NCBI RefSeq assembly: GCF_016722965.1 | Contig: NZ_JAEQNB010000005.1 | Coordinates: 62,001 to 126,000, forward strand | Direction: 5' to 3' | From: Tumebacillus amylolyticus | GTDB lineage: Bacteria; Bacillota; Bacilli; Tumebacillales; Tumebacillaceae | Length of the DNA: 64,000 bases | Shown: positions 39,861-49,700 of the stretch, piece by piece | Numbering within the stretch: the first letter of the stretch is position 1 | Layout: every line of letters begins with the position of its first letter | Made by a program: the position numbers and the translations under genes | Notes under the pieces: generated by a model | The model's database searches: none | What the model saw: the letters and a program-made list of their open reading frames with translations, nothing else | What the model was told of the DNA's origin: nothing

Positions 39861-40725
39861 ACCGGCTATATAGTTGACTCTTTTTTAGAGTCTCAAGAAA
39901 TTTTTCGAGTGCGCTTGTCAACAAGCTGTCCTTGTGTCGGATGAAATAGGTTTGGGTCAAGCTATATGGAGATGGAATGGGAAAAGACCGCAATACTCCA
40001 GCCTCCACGTATTTTTGCGCGGCAGAGTATTGGACGAAAGAAGCTCCGAGTCCGGATATCACCCCTTGAATCATCGCGTCAAGATGATTAAATTCCAAGT
40101 ATCGGACAGGAGCGCTACCAATGGATCGCAACCAGGTCTCAAGTTGTCCTCGATTCGGACACCCGATTGTGTTCATGAGAAAAGGTTGCTTGCATACCGC
40201 CTGAAGGTCGCTGTCCCCAGGCTGAGTAATCAGAACCAATTCTTCCTCATAGACCAAATCCTTTACCACGTTTTCATGATCGACTGCCAGTTTTACGAAT
40301 GCACCATCCAGTTGAAAATGAAGGATCTTGCGCACCAGTTCTTCGGAAACATCGGTCACAAGCGACATCTCTACCTTGGGATATCTCTGGTTATATTCTG
40401 CAAGTATGTTCGGCAGATGCAGAGCTGACACTGTATGATTCGCTCCGAGCCTGAGTGGTCCCATGGGTTCTATTGAATCGTTCAGGGCTAATTGTGCCTC
40501 GTCAAGCAAGTGCAAAACTCGCTCCGCGTACCCCAGCAGTTTCTCGCCTGCTGGGGTTAACACCATGCCCCGCTGTCGATAGAAAAGTTTCGTGTTTAAC
40601 TCCTCTTCCAACTGCCTCACTCTCGCTGTTACGTTCGATTGGACATAACCGAGGGTATGAGCTGCCTTTGTAATGCTTCCTTCCCTTGCAACCGCCCGGA
40701 AAATTCGAAGCTCATGGCTCTCCAT
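39859..40725 (-). CDS. LysR-family regulator divergent from an MFS exporter
   Basis: A 288-aa LysR regulator from the ATG before E-S-H-E-L (40725); an ATG five codons upstream is possible. HTH S-I-T-K-A-A-H-T-L-G-Y-V-Q-S-N-V-T-A-R-V; effector domain from G-P-L-R-L-G-A-N-H. It is separated by ~125 bp from the divergent MFS gene, the common layout of a drug-exporter regulator such as the CzcR/YofA-like group. The inducer is unknown. Confidence 0.93.
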   Translation of the reverse strand: MESHELRIFRAVAREGSITKAAHTLGYVQSNVTARVRQLEEELNTKLFYRQRGMVLTPAGEKLLGYAERVLHLLDEAQLALNDSIEPMGPLRLGANHTVSALHLPNILAEYNQRYPKVEMSLVTDVSEELVRKILHFQLDGAFVKLAVDHENVVKDLVYEEELVLITQPGDSDLQAVCKQPFLMNTIGCPNRGQLETWLRSIGSAPVRYLEFNHLDAMIQGVISGLGASFVQYSAAQKYVEAGVLRSFPIPSPYSLTQTYFIRHKDSLLTSALEKFLETLKKSQLYSR

Positions 40726-40849
40726 TGTTCCACATCCCACCCAACTATCACAAATAACGAATCATTGTATCGTTTGCGTTCATTTTACATGATCATCTAC
40801 CTCTTGTACATTGGTTGTAGACATCGACAACCAAAAGGAGGAGTTACAT

Positions 40850-42274
40850 ATGTCGAAGGAACGCACACTCAAGTGGGCAATTTTGGCCGTTGTCACACTT
40901 GTTTCGTTTATTACCAATCTGGATGCGACCATTGTTGTGATCGGTCTGCCCAAGCTGACGGAGGATTTGCACGTTTCGTTTGTGGCTGGGATGTGGATCA
41001 TTACGTCCTACCTCATCACAAGCACCGTCTTTTTACTGCCGGCCGGAAGATGGGCGGACATTATGGGGACCAAACGCATTTTTCTATCAGGGTTCGCCTG
41101 TTTTACAATCGCCACCGTCCTGTGTGGCCTGGCGAATTCCGGCGCGATGCTCATCGTGTTTCGGCTTGTCCAGGGCGTCGGAGCGGCCTTCGCTTTAGCG
41201 ACCGCTACGCCAATCATGATGCGGACATTCCCACGCGAGCAACTCGGGCTCGCCATCGGTATTAATTCGACCTCATGGGTCATTGGGTCCATCATAGGTC
41301 CTGTGGCTGGCGGGGCATTGATCAGCGGATTTGGATGGCGCTCCATCTTTTTTGCATCCGCCCCTTTTGCGTTCATCGGATTGGTTGCGGGATGGTTTCT
41401 GCTCAAGGGATCAACGGAACGGGCCCGAACAAATACCGATTGGTTCGGTATGATCACGTTTGGACTTGGACTCTCCGCCTTCTTGGTAGCTCTGTCGCAG
41501 GGGCAAGAATGGGGGTGGATGTCAAGGCCGGTGCTGGGTCTCTTTGGGGGAGCACTGCTGATGTGGATCGGATTTCTATACACCGAATTGAAGGTACGCC
41601 AACCGCTGTTTGATCTTCGATTGTTTTCTTACAGACGCTACACAACTGGATTAGGGGTCACCTTGAGTTATTGCATCGGATATTTCTCAATTTCCCTGCT
41701 CCTTGCGTTGTACCTCCAAGGGGCTCAGCACCTGAGCCCGCTGGAGTCAGGTCTGCTTCTCATTCCCTTGTCGGCTCCTCAACTCGTGATGGGTCCCTTC
41801 GGCGGCAGACTGGCAGATCGTTTCGGTACGGGCCGATTGCTCATGGGCGGGATGGTTTTGATTGCTTTTGGCTTGCTGCTACTCGGGAATCTGGGAGACC
41901 ATCTGTCACGTCTCGCTGTCATCGTGCCGCTGTTCCTCATCTCTGTGGCGAACGGTTTGGCGTGGCCCTCACTCGCAAAAACCGTACTGACTGCCGCACC
42001 TCCAGAACAAGCGGGTTCCGCATCTGGGATGTTCTACACGGTGTACAACATTGGCCGGGCTGTGAGTCAGACGCTTGCGCTGATGATCGTTGAGCTTCGT
42101 ATAGCACCTAACATCGCATCTCATATGTTTCTCGGGATGGGGATTGAACAAAGCAAGTTGGTTAAAAGCGCACTCGTACATTTGACTGACACGGGATTCC
42201 GAGTTTTCAGCGTGTTTTTCGCCATATCACTATTGCTAGGCTGCTTCCTGCTGAGGAAACCTGCAAACTCATAA
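40850..42274 (+). CDS. DHA2-type (14-TM) MFS multidrug exporter
   Basis: A 474-aa transporter of the EmrB/QacA type. Motif A-like G-R-W-A-D-I-M-G-T-K-R, motif C-like G-S-I-I-G-P-V-A-G-G, N-terminal F-I-T-N-L-D-A-T-I-V-V-I, and about fourteen hydrophobic segments are visible. It exports drugs or toxic compounds with proton antiport. AAAAGGAGGAG upstream of ATG; the in-frame ATG 13 codons earlier has no SD. Likely controlled by the divergent LysR. It lies inside the zone of spo0A-end repeats, so it is probably cargo. Confidence 0.93.
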   Translation: MSKERTLKWAILAVVTLVSFITNLDATIVVIGLPKLTEDLHVSFVAGMWIITSYLITSTVFLLPAGRWADIMGTKRIFLSGFACFTIATVLCGLANSGAMLIVFRLVQGVGAAFALATATPIMMRTFPREQLGLAIGINSTSWVIGSIIGPVAGGALISGFGWRSIFFASAPFAFIGLVAGWFLLKGSTERARTNTDWFGMITFGLGLSAFLVALSQGQEWGWMSRPVLGLFGGALLMWIGFLYTELKVRQPLFDLRLFSYRRYTTGLGVTLSYCIGYFSISLLLALYLQGAQHLSPLESGLLLIPLSAPQLVMGPFGGRLADRFGTGRLLMGGMVLIAFGLLLLGNLGDHLSRLAVIVPLFLISVANGLAWPSLAKTVLTAAPPEQAGSASGMFYTVYNIGRAVSQTLALMIVELRIAPNIASHMFLGMGIEQSKLVKSALVHLTDTGFRVFSVFFAISLLLGCFLLRKPANS

Positions 42275-42317
42275 TTTGCAGCTCTCGATTTGGAAGGGAC
42301 CGATGGTGGGTACAACA

Positions 42318-42361
42318 AAGAGACGAGCATCCACAGTAGCTGGATGCTCGTCTTTGCTTTT
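42318..42361 (+). terminator. Terminator of the MFS exporter gene
   Basis: AGACGAGCATCC-ACAGTAGCT-GGATGCTCGTCT then TTGCTTTT. The stem shares its sequence with the dyad at 36804-36836. Confidence 0.85.
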
Positions 42362-42489
42362 AGATTTCCAGATACACTGGAACTCAAAATCGGACATGAA
42401 AAAACACTCCTCCTCACGGTTCTTGGAACCCCATGAAGTGGAGCGTTCTCAAAAAAACCTCACACGTACAATAGCCTTGCCTTACTTAC

Positions 42490-42527
42490 AAAATCTTCGC
42501 CTCAATCCGTAGCTTGTCCGCGACCAT
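42490..42527 (-). repeat. Copy of the spo0A 3' end (copy C)
   Basis: Within 42491-42527, 35 of 37 bases match copy B and nearly as many match spo0A itself. On the minus strand it reads [13 protein letters not shown]-stop. It abuts the truncated recombinase stop codon (42540) and is in frame with it. Confidence 0.85.
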
Positions 42528-42539
42528 GTTCCCCGCCTC

Positions 42540-43292
42540 CTATTGTTGCTTCTCAAATGACAGTATCGTCAACTTGGTTCCTCGTTTTGTTGGAAACAGG
42601 AGTGTTGTTTCCGTATGACGATCTTTGAGCTTCAAGTATTGCCGAAGCTCCCTTTGCATGACCATTGAAAAGTAGATATACCGCTCATTCTTCCCCTTGG
42701 TTTTAGTCAAGAGAACCATCCTGTGTTTGAAGTCGATTTGCTCAACTTCGATTTCCAGACACTCACCGATTCGCATTCCAGTGTGCTGTAAGAGCATGAC
42801 AATGATCTTGTTCCGATATCCGTGAAATGTCGTGTAGTCAAACTGGTCGAGGAGCCTATTGAACTCCTCTTGACTGACACCGCTTTTCTGTCTGCGAATC
42901 GAATGTAATTTTTCTATTTTATCGAAGGGGTTCTTGATCAGTTCACCTTCTTGGTGGAGCCATTTGAAAAAGACCTTGATGTTGCGAAGGTAATTATTGA
43001 TCGTCACGCTCGATACCTGTTTCTTGTAGTCAGTTCTGTTTTCAGGGAAGTTGATCTGTTTAGACGCTTCTCGATTGACAACCGTATACTTCCCTCTTTC
43101 TTGCACATACGCCATATACTGACGGATATGCCCTGTACGGACTTCACGGAGGAGTTCTACGCTGTGTTCGTTTTTCAGCTAGGCAAAGAACAACTTGAGG
43201 GATTGTTCATAGGCAGAAAGGGTTTTAGCAGACAGATTTTTGTTCTGGCAGTACAACAGGAAGTCTTCAAGGTAGAAATCAAACTCACTCAT
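42540..43292 (-). pseudogene. Tyrosine recombinase, truncated and with one internal stop
   Basis: Reading from ATG 43292, the 250-codon frame starts M-S-E-F-D-F-Y-L-E-D-F and gives a clear SAM-like core-binding domain, V-S-S-V-T-I-N-N-Y-L-R-N-I-K and the first catalytic Arg region H-T-G-M-R-I-G-E-C-L. It has one in-frame TAG after L-F-F-A. The C-terminal part with H-x-x-R, H/W and the nucleophilic Tyr is missing: the frame ends L-S-F-E-K-Q-Q directly against spo0A-end copy C. It is therefore inactive. The nearest relatives are phage/transposon integrases of Bacillales. A homologous remnant lies at 45036-45571. Confidence 0.85.
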
Positions 43293-43347
43293 TTTCACTG
43301 TACATTCCCCTATCTCCCGCCCAACAAAAAACCCAACGAATCAAAAG

Positions 43348-43379
43348 ATTCATCGGGTGAGATGGAAAAAGTTTATCGG
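43348..43379 (+). repeat. 32-bp repeat copy 2 with adjoining dyad
   Basis: ATTCATCGGGTGAGATGGAA then AAAGTTTATCGG. It is preceded by CCCAACGAATC, which pairs with GATTCATCGGG (43332-43357). It lies between the recombinase start and spo0A-end copy B, in the 474-bp gene-free stretch 43293-43766. Confidence 0.85.
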
Positions 43380-43460
43380 TTCCAAAATGGGTTTGTCGGC
43401 TTTTCACAATTAAAAGTAGATGAGTGCGATATGCCTAGAACCCTTGACGAATCAACAACT

Positions 43461-43503
43461 ACGAAATCTTCGCCTCAATCCGCAGCTTATCCGCGACCAT
43501 CGC
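43461..43503 (-). repeat. Copy of the spo0A 3' end (copy B)
   Basis: The first 34 bases are identical to 45747-45780 inside spo0A and 42 of 43 bases match overall. On the minus strand it reads [14 protein letters not shown]-stop. It lies just outside repeat copy 2. Confidence 0.92.
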
Positions 43504-43694
43504 AACGAATGACGGCGTGCTATTTGTGTCCAGTCAGGTGGATGCGGATCAGCTTTTGTAGGTTACAAAAATGATCTTCGAAAACAGCTTCGTTTGTTTT
43601 TTTGTATTTGCAATTGATGTTGCTACAAGAATAGCAGTAATTAAAATCAGAAGGAACTTAATGGAGGAAAGGGTATTTCCAAAAAAGAAAAATA

Positions 43695-43723
43695 TTTACA
43701 AAATCATTATGATATCCCATAAT
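43695..43723 (+). promoter_or_regulatory. Promoter of the PPC-domain protein gene
   Basis: TTTACA (43695-43700), 17 bp, CATAAT (43718-43723), about 45 bp before the start codon. Confidence 0.6.
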
Positions 43724-43766
43724 GAGTATCAGAAGTAAAAAATTCCATAAGAGGTGTAAATTTACG

Positions 43767-44885
43767 ATGCCCAAAAAATTGTTTCCTCTGGTCGTTACCA
43801 CAATCTTGACGACAACGCTCGCTTCGTACCCAGCCGTCGCATCAACCGACACGTACGAGCCGAATGACACGAAGGCACAAGCTTACTATGTGTCAGCCGA
43901 CACCACCTATACTTCCTACCTGTCCACTGGCACGGATGTAGACTATTACCAGTACTATCGCTCTTTCACAGGCACGCAGACCTTCACCTTTACGCCGCCC
44001 AATGATGGCAACGTCTACAACGTCCAGGTCATTGACCCGAACAACACTGTTATGACTGCAGGAAGCACGTCCTCAACAGGGGGACCTCTCACCCTGGCGT
44101 TCAACGTCTCGACAATCCAGACTCCGTACTACATCAAGATTTATAGCAACGGCAATGTCTCCGCCAATCCATACCAACTCGTGATGGGCCACTATGACAC
44201 TGGGGAAGTAAACAACACCCAAGCTCAAGCGTACTCCATCGCAGACGGGCATTTTTACAATGCAGTTTTAGCTACCACATCCGATGTTGACTACTATGCA
44301 TACAACGCAACCAAGAACGGGGTGGCGACCATCACCCTTACGCAGCCGGGCGACGCAGCAGCTAACTTTTCGATATATGATGATCTCGGTAAATCATTTG
44401 CTGGAGGCACGATCGGTGGCGGTGGCAGTGATGCAACTTCAACACCGTTCCAATTCAGCGTGACTGCTGGCCGCAAATATTACGTCAAGTACTTCCCGAC
44501 GAGTACAGTTTCAAGTTCGTACTATAACATTTCCTTTGAGAATCTTGATGCCAACGAGCCGAACGACTCGTTCGCACAAGCTACATCGGTGAACCTCGGA
44601 TTGAACAGCTACTTCTTGTATAACTCTCAGGATGTGGACTACTACAAATTCCATGCCAACACAACCGGTACGGTATCTCTCGACATTCTCCCACAGGCTC
44701 CGGGCAGCATTGGTTGGAGTCTCTACCAAGGAACCGGTACCCAACTGGCTGGAGGCTCGGTCGGCTTCCAAGCGTCTTCCTCCCCCTATAGTTTCTCGGT
44801 GACCTCCGGTTCCGATTACTATATCAAAGTGGTCAAACAAACCGGTGACAACTCCCAAATGTGTTACACAATGGAACTTAAGTAA
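43767..44885 (+). CDS. Secreted protein of three PPC-type beta-sandwich domains
   Basis: A 372-aa exported protein. ATG at 43767 follows AAGAGGTG. The signal peptide ends near Y-P-A-V-A-S. Three repeats with the pre-peptidase C-terminal (PPC) signature follow: Y-E-P-N-D-T-K-A-Q-A ... D-V-D-Y-Y-Q-Y; a middle one with D-V-D-Y-Y-A-Y; and N-E-P-N-D-S-F-A-Q-A ... D-V-D-Y-Y-K-F. PPC domains usually follow proteases; here there is no catalytic domain. It is presumably an adhesion or matrix protein carried as cargo in the spo0A-adjacent region. Confidence 0.85.
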   Translation: MPKKLFPLVVTTILTTTLASYPAVASTDTYEPNDTKAQAYYVSADTTYTSYLSTGTDVDYYQYYRSFTGTQTFTFTPPNDGNVYNVQVIDPNNTVMTAGSTSSTGGPLTLAFNVSTIQTPYYIKIYSNGNVSANPYQLVMGHYDTGEVNNTQAQAYSIADGHFYNAVLATTSDVDYYAYNATKNGVATITLTQPGDAAANFSIYDDLGKSFAGGTIGGGGSDATSTPFQFSVTAGRKYYVKYFPTSTVSSSYYNISFENLDANEPNDSFAQATSVNLGLNSYFLYNSQDVDYYKFHANTTGTVSLDILPQAPGSIGWSLYQGTGTQLAGGSVGFQASSSPYSFSVTSGSDYYIKVVKQTGDNSQMCYTMELK

Positions 44886-44906
44886 AGTTAACACACCGCG
44901 AAGCAT

Positions 44907-44968
44907 TTGATTTTAAAAAACGATCCCCCTTGCTGTTTAACGCAAGGGGGATCGTTTTTAAAATCAAA
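44907..44968. terminator. Long perfect-stem terminator behind the PPC protein gene
   Basis: AACGATCCCCCTTGC-TGTTTAAC-GCAAGGGGGATCGTT extended by A/T-rich pairing on both sides. Confidence 0.9.
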
Positions 44969-45035
44969 AATATTAGTTCAGATACGCTGCAAAACTTCCC
45001 TTTACTGAGCAGGAGCCTGTGTTTTTCACGTTGAG

Positions 45036-45571
45036 GTCTGGTCAACCTCGATCTCCAAGCACTCGCCAATGCGCATCCCTGTGTCCTGTAGGAGCAAAAC
45101 AACTATCTTTATTCTGTACCCGTGGCATGTCGTGTAGTCGAATTGTTCCAAAAGCCTATTGAACTCTTCTGGTGACACTCCGCTTTTCTGTCTTCGAACT
45201 GAATGTAGTTGTTCACCTTGTCAAACGGAATCTTGATGACTTCTCGCGCTTCATGTAGCCAGTTCTTAGGTAGTTGTTGATAGTCACGCTGAAAACTTAT
45301 TTTTTGTAGTCTGTTCGATCCTCAGGGTGGTTGATCTGCATACTGGCATCGCGATTGACAACCGTGTACTTGCCACGCTCCTGTACGTAGGCGATGTACT
45401 GCCTGATATGTCCTGTCCGCACTTCTCTGAGACGTTCTACTCCGTGTTCGGTGGTCAGGTAGGCGAAAAACAATCCCAGCGATTGCTCGTAAGAGGAGAG
45501 CGTTTTTGGGACAAATTTTTGTTTTGGCAGTACAGCAGAAAGTCTTCTATGTAGAAATCGAATTCGCTCAT
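45036..45571 (-). pseudogene. Tyrosine recombinase remnant with frameshifts and deletion
   Basis: Starts M-S-E-F-D-F-Y-I-E-D-F at 45571. A 1-nt loss after N-K-N-L-S moves the frame; the main body (K-T-L-S-S-Y-E-Q-S-L to R-T-D-Y-K-K) is intact. A stop, an internal deletion and further shifts then follow, with homology resuming at E-E-F-N-R-L-L-E-Q-F-D-Y and ending at G-M-R-I-G-E-C-L-E-I-E-V-D-Q. It is homologous to the remnant at 42540-43292, lacks the catalytic C-terminus and is dead. Confidence 0.85.
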
Positions 45572-45609
45572 TTTCATCGGACATCCTCCATCACGCCCCA
45601 ACAAACAAA

Positions 45610-45656
45610 CCCAATGAATTTTATATTCATTGGGTGAGATGGAATAAGTTTATAGG
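45610..45656 (+). repeat. 32-bp repeat copy 3 with adjoining dyad
   Basis: CCCAATGAAT-TTTAT-ATTCATTGGG (45610-45634) runs into GTGAGATGGAATAAGTTTATAGG. It has the same arrangement as copy 2: recombinase start, dyad, 32-bp motif, spo0A 3' end. On the minus strand the dyad could also end the spo0A transcript. Confidence 0.85.
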
Positions 45657-45744
45657 CTCAAAATCGTATTTATTGGCTTGTCACAATTACGAATTATGAT
45701 TGCCGTACCGCCAATTTCCCTTATCTGACAAGGCTTCGAGAAGA

Positions 45745-46518
45745 TTACGAAATCTTCGCCTCAATCCGCAGCTTATCCGCAACCATCGCGATGAACTCCG
45801 AGTTCGTCGGCTTGCTCTTCCCTACGTTGACGGTGTTCCCAAACAGCGCACGGATCGAGTCCACGTTCCCGCGGCCCCAAGCGACTTCGATCGCGTGGCG
45901 GATGGCGCGTTCGACGCGGGACGGGGTGGTGTTGTATTTCTCGGCGATCTTCGGGTAGAGGATCTTCGTGATCGAGCCGAGGATCTCGACATCCTTGTAC
46001 ACCATGCCAATCGCTTCACGCAGGTAGTGGTAGCCCTTGATGTGCGCCGGAACGCCGATCTCGTGGATGATGTTGGTGATCGAAGCGTCGACGTTCTTGC
46101 CGCGCGTCATCATCACTTGCTGCTTCGGTGCTCCCGTGCCCGGTACGCGCACCACTTGGCGGATGCGGTTGGCGAGGACGTCCATGTCAAACGGTTTGAG
46201 GATGTAGTACGCCGCCCCAAACTCCACGGCGCGCTTGGTGATGTTCTCTTGGCCAAACGCCGTTAACATGATGACTTTCGGGTCGAAGGAAAGGCTCATC
46301 CCTTGGATTTTCTCCAGGACCCCGATGCCGTCCAACACCGGCATGATGATGTCGAGGATGATGACATCCGGTTGCTGTTGTTCCAGCATTTCCAGAACTT
46401 CGTTGCCGTTGTACGCAACGCCGACAACTTCCATGTCACGTTGCTCCGTTACGAACTCTTTCAACAGCTCGGCGAATTCACGGTTATCATCCGCAATCAT
46501 CACTTTGATTTGTTTCAC
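45745..46518 (-). CDS. spo0A: Sporulation response regulator Spo0A
   Basis: A 257-aa protein. The receiver domain has the acidic pocket D10-D11, the phospho-acceptor D56 (V-I-I-L-D-I-I-M-P) and a T/K pair (M-L-T-A-F, L-K-P-F-D). The C-terminal Spo0A-specific DNA-binding domain contains [25 protein letters not shown] and W-G-R-G-N. It is the master regulator of entry into sporulation, activated by phosphorelay. The 3' end ([13 protein letters not shown]) recurs in pieces further left. A sigma-H promoter and 0A boxes upstream fit autoregulation. Confidence 0.99.
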   Translation of the reverse strand: MKQIKVMIADDNREFAELLKEFVTEQRDMEVVGVAYNGNEVLEMLEQQQPDVIILDIIMPVLDGIGVLEKIQGMSLSFDPKVIMLTAFGQENITKRAVEFGAAYYILKPFDMDVLANRIRQVVRVPGTGAPKQQVMMTRGKNVDASITNIIHEIGVPAHIKGYHYLREAIGMVYKDVEILGSITKILYPKIAEKYNTTPSRVERAIRHAIEVAWGRGNVDSIRALFGNTVNVGKSKPTNSEFIAMVADKLRIEAKIS

Positions 46519-46571
46519 TGTATGGGAACCCCCTTAGGTAAGTGCGTTCAATGGTTTCTGACAGGAAGATA

Positions 46572-46598
46572 TTTCGACAAAGCCATTTTTATTCCTCC
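46572..46598 (-). promoter_or_regulatory. Sigma-H-type promoter of spo0A with overlapping 0A box
   Basis: On the minus strand GGAGGAATA (46598-46590, perfect to RNAGGAWWW), 11 bp, GTCGAAA (46578-46572, near RNNGAAT). TGTCGAA (46579-46573) is a Spo0A box lying on the -10 region. Confidence 0.75.
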
Positions 46599-46712
46599 AT
46601 TTTGGAACGATAAAGATTTTGACCATTTTCAACAAATTTCCCCTTCAAAACAACCTCACAACCTCTTTTGACCCTTTTACAGAGTCGAATCCGACCCAAA
46701 CCCCCGCCTTTT

Positions 46713-46719
46713 TGTCGAA
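46713..46719 (+). promoter_or_regulatory. Second Spo0A-box-like site upstream of spo0A
   Basis: TGTCGAA within TTTTTGTCGAAAAG, about 195 bp upstream of the spo0A start codon. Confidence 0.5.
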
Positions 46720-46728
46720 AAGTCTTTC

Positions 46729-46767
46729 AAAAAAAAGACGCCACCCGAGAGGATGCCGTCTTTTTTC
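46729..46767 (-). terminator. Terminator of the RND exporter gene
   Basis: AAAAAAGACG and CGTCTTTTTT surround a short C/G-rich inner region, just behind the stop codon. Confidence 0.8.
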
Positions 46768-46771
46768 CATC

Positions 46772-49700
46772 TTATAGGGCTACTTTTGCCACCGTGTCGC
46801 GACGCTCTGCACGCGCTTTGCGGAAGTTGAGCAGTTCGAAAATGACCGGTACGACGATGAGCGTCAGCAGGGTCGACGTGACCAGACCGCCGATGACGAC
46901 CGCCCCCAAACCGCGGGAGATGATCGAACCGCTGCCAATCCCTGCTGCCAGCGGAACCAGCGCAAAGATCGTCGCAATCGCCGTCATGAGAATCGGGCGC
47001 AGACGAGTGCCGCCGGACTCCAGCAAGGCTTCGCGGATCGAGAGACCGTTTTTGATCTGGTGCTGTACACGGTCGATGAGAACGATTGCGTTGGTGACGA
47101 CGATCCCGATCAGCATCAAGAAGCCGATCAGCGAGGAGATCGAAATCGGTTCGCCGATCACGATCGTGCCAAGCAGACCGCCGACCAATGCGAACGGCAG
47201 CGAGAACAAGATCGCAAACGGTGCGCGGCCTTCTCCAAACGAGATGACCATGACGATGTAGACCATCCCGAGTGCGACAGACATCGCGAGCATCATGTCG
47301 GACATCATGTTTTGAATGTCTTCCGTAGAACCGCCCATCGAGTATTTCACTCCGGACGGAAGCGTCATCGCCGCAAGCGCGTCGGTTATCGCTGTGTTGA
47401 CAGCATTGGCGTCTGCAGACGTGATCGTGCCGGTGACGGAGGAGTACTCGTCGCCGTTTTTGTTCTGGATCTTGCCCGGCAGCTGGACTTGAGTTACATC
47501 TGCGATGTCCTTGACTTGAATTTGTTTGCCGGTCGGCAGGTCGAGCGTCATCTTGCCGATCTCACCCAGCGTCGTCAGCGAATTGCCTTTGAGCGTCAGG
47601 AACAGGTCGGACGCAGACTTGCCGTCACCGACTTTGCCGATTTGGCTCTCGGTGAGGTACGGGCGCAGCATCGAGGACGCTTGGATGACGGTCAAGCCGT
47701 TTTTGAGGGCGTCTTCGGTGCGGACTTGCAGTTGCACGCCTTTGGAACCTTCTTGCAGGTTGTTGTTGACGTTGGAGGTGCCTTCGATTTTCTTGACTGC
47801 GGCGGTGATGTCTTCGGTCGCTTGTTTGCGGTCTTCTGCGGTTCCGCCGGTGACGGTGATGTCGAGACCCGCGCTTGCGCCGCCGCCGTTGCCGTCGTAC
47901 ATGTCGAACTTGGAGCCTTCTTCGACTTTGATCTTCGCCTTCATGTCTGCCATGAGTTGCTTCGTGTCGGTGTCAGACTTAAGTTTGAGGAACCAGTTTG
48001 CGTAGTTGGGTTCTACCGTTTGCCCGTTCTGTTGGCCGACGCCGACGTGGGTCGTTTCCACTGCCGGGTTGTTGCGGAATTCTTCGTCGATTTTGCGGGA
48101 GAGTTCATCGACGGTGCTAAGCGAAGTGCCTTTTGGCATCTCGACGGTTGCGAACAGGAATTTATTTTCCGTCTCCGGCATGAACGTGACGCCGACGAGT
48201 TGCGTCAACGGCAACGTGCCCACGAAGAGCAGGACGGAGAGAATCAGGACGGTTGCTTTGTGGTTCAAGGACCAGTTCAGCACGCGCTTGTAGGTGCGTG
48301 CCATGCCGGACTCCATTTCATGCTCCTTCGGAACTCGCTTGCGCATCAAGCCCCATGCCAGAAGCGGCACGACGGTCAGAGCGACGATCAGCGATGCGAC
48401 CAGAGAGGAAGCAACGGTCAGAGCAAACGGAGCGAAGAACTCGCCGGAGATGCCTTGCAAGAGACCCAGCGGTGCAAATACGGCGACAGTGGTGACGGTC
48501 GACGCAGTGATTGCGCCCCCGACTTCACGAGTGGCCGAAAGCAGCAGGTCTTTGGAAATTTTCTCGGTTTGCAGGCGTCGAACGATGTTCTCGATGACGA
48601 CGATGGAGTCGTCGACCACCCGTCCGGTTGCGACGGCCATCCCGCCGAGCGTCATGATGTTCAAGGTGACATTGGAAAAATACTTCAAGGTGATCAGCGA
48701 GATCATGATCGACAGCGGAATGGAAACGATGGCGATGATCGTTGCGCGCACGTTGCGCAGGAACAGGAGGATCAAGATCGAAGCGAAAAGCGCCCCGAGG
48801 CCGCCCTCACGCGCCATCGAGAATACCGATTCCTTGACGTCCGCCGAGCGGTCGTACTCGATCAGCGTCTGGACTTTGCCTTCGTCATCGAACGCTTTGT
48901 AGGATTCGAGGACTTTTTCCGAAACGGCAACGGTGTTTGCGGAAGAGGCTTTGTAGATGTCGATCCCGATGGACGGCGCGCCGTTCGTGCGGGAGATGAT
49001 GTTGACGTCCTTGCCTTTTTTGATATCGGAGACGTCCCCGAGAACCACTTTGTTCGGTTCCGGTGAGAGGACGACGTTTTTCAAGTTGTCTACGGAATCC
49101 ACTTTGCCGGTGATGATGACCGGCTCTTTGGTTTTGTTCAGAGTTGCTTCCCCAAGCGGAATGCTGAGGTTGTTGGCTTGCAGCACCTGTTGGATCATGT
49201 TGAACGAGAGGTGCTTCTCTTTCATTTTGTCCGTATTGAGCTGGATGTACACGCCCGTATCGGTGAGGCCGCTCGCTTTGACGTCGGCAACGCCGTCTAC
49301 AGATTTGAGTTGCGGGAGGATGCGGTTTTGTACGATGTCGTTGAGTTCTTCTTGGGACGTGTTGCCTTTGACTTGTACGGCGGAATAGATGATCGCTTGG
49401 TTTGAAGTGCCAAACGAGGAAACTTTCGGATGTTCAACTTCTGTCGGGAGCTTGACGTTGGTGATGGCGTCCTCGACTTTTTTCTTTTTGTCTTCCATGT
49501 TGTCTTTGAAGCTGAATTCAAGTGTGATCATCGCGAAGTTGTTCTGCGATTGGGAGGTGACGTTCTTGACGCCCTCCACATTGCGCAGCACAGTTTCGAG
49601 CGGTACGGTGACTTGGTTCAGGACGTCATTCGGAGACGCTCCCGGATAGATCGCTTGCACGGTGACCGACGGAAGGTCAACGTCAGGCAGTTGTTCCTGA

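Noticed and set aside
39763-39873. 36-aa plus-strand ORF beginning in the 32-bp repeat (M-E-Q-V-Y-R-H-I-T)
   Set aside because: A weak GGGTGAG SD and a following hairpin exist, but the homologous repeat at 45625 has a stop at codon 3 and the frame runs through the hairpin.
42951-43574. 207-aa plus-strand ORF across recombinase and spo0A-end copy B
   Set aside because: Antisense to a recombinase remnant; arises from open reverse frames.
43661-43741. 26-aa ORF (M-E-E-R-V-F-P-K-K-K) upstream of the PPC gene
   Set aside because: Has an SD-like GAAGGA but overlaps the promoter of the PPC gene and is highly AT-driven; not supported enough to list.
47060-49066. 668-aa plus-strand ORF opposite the RND gene
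   Set aside because: Antisense shadow with Asp/Arg/His-rich composition; the minus strand encodes a complete RND transporter.
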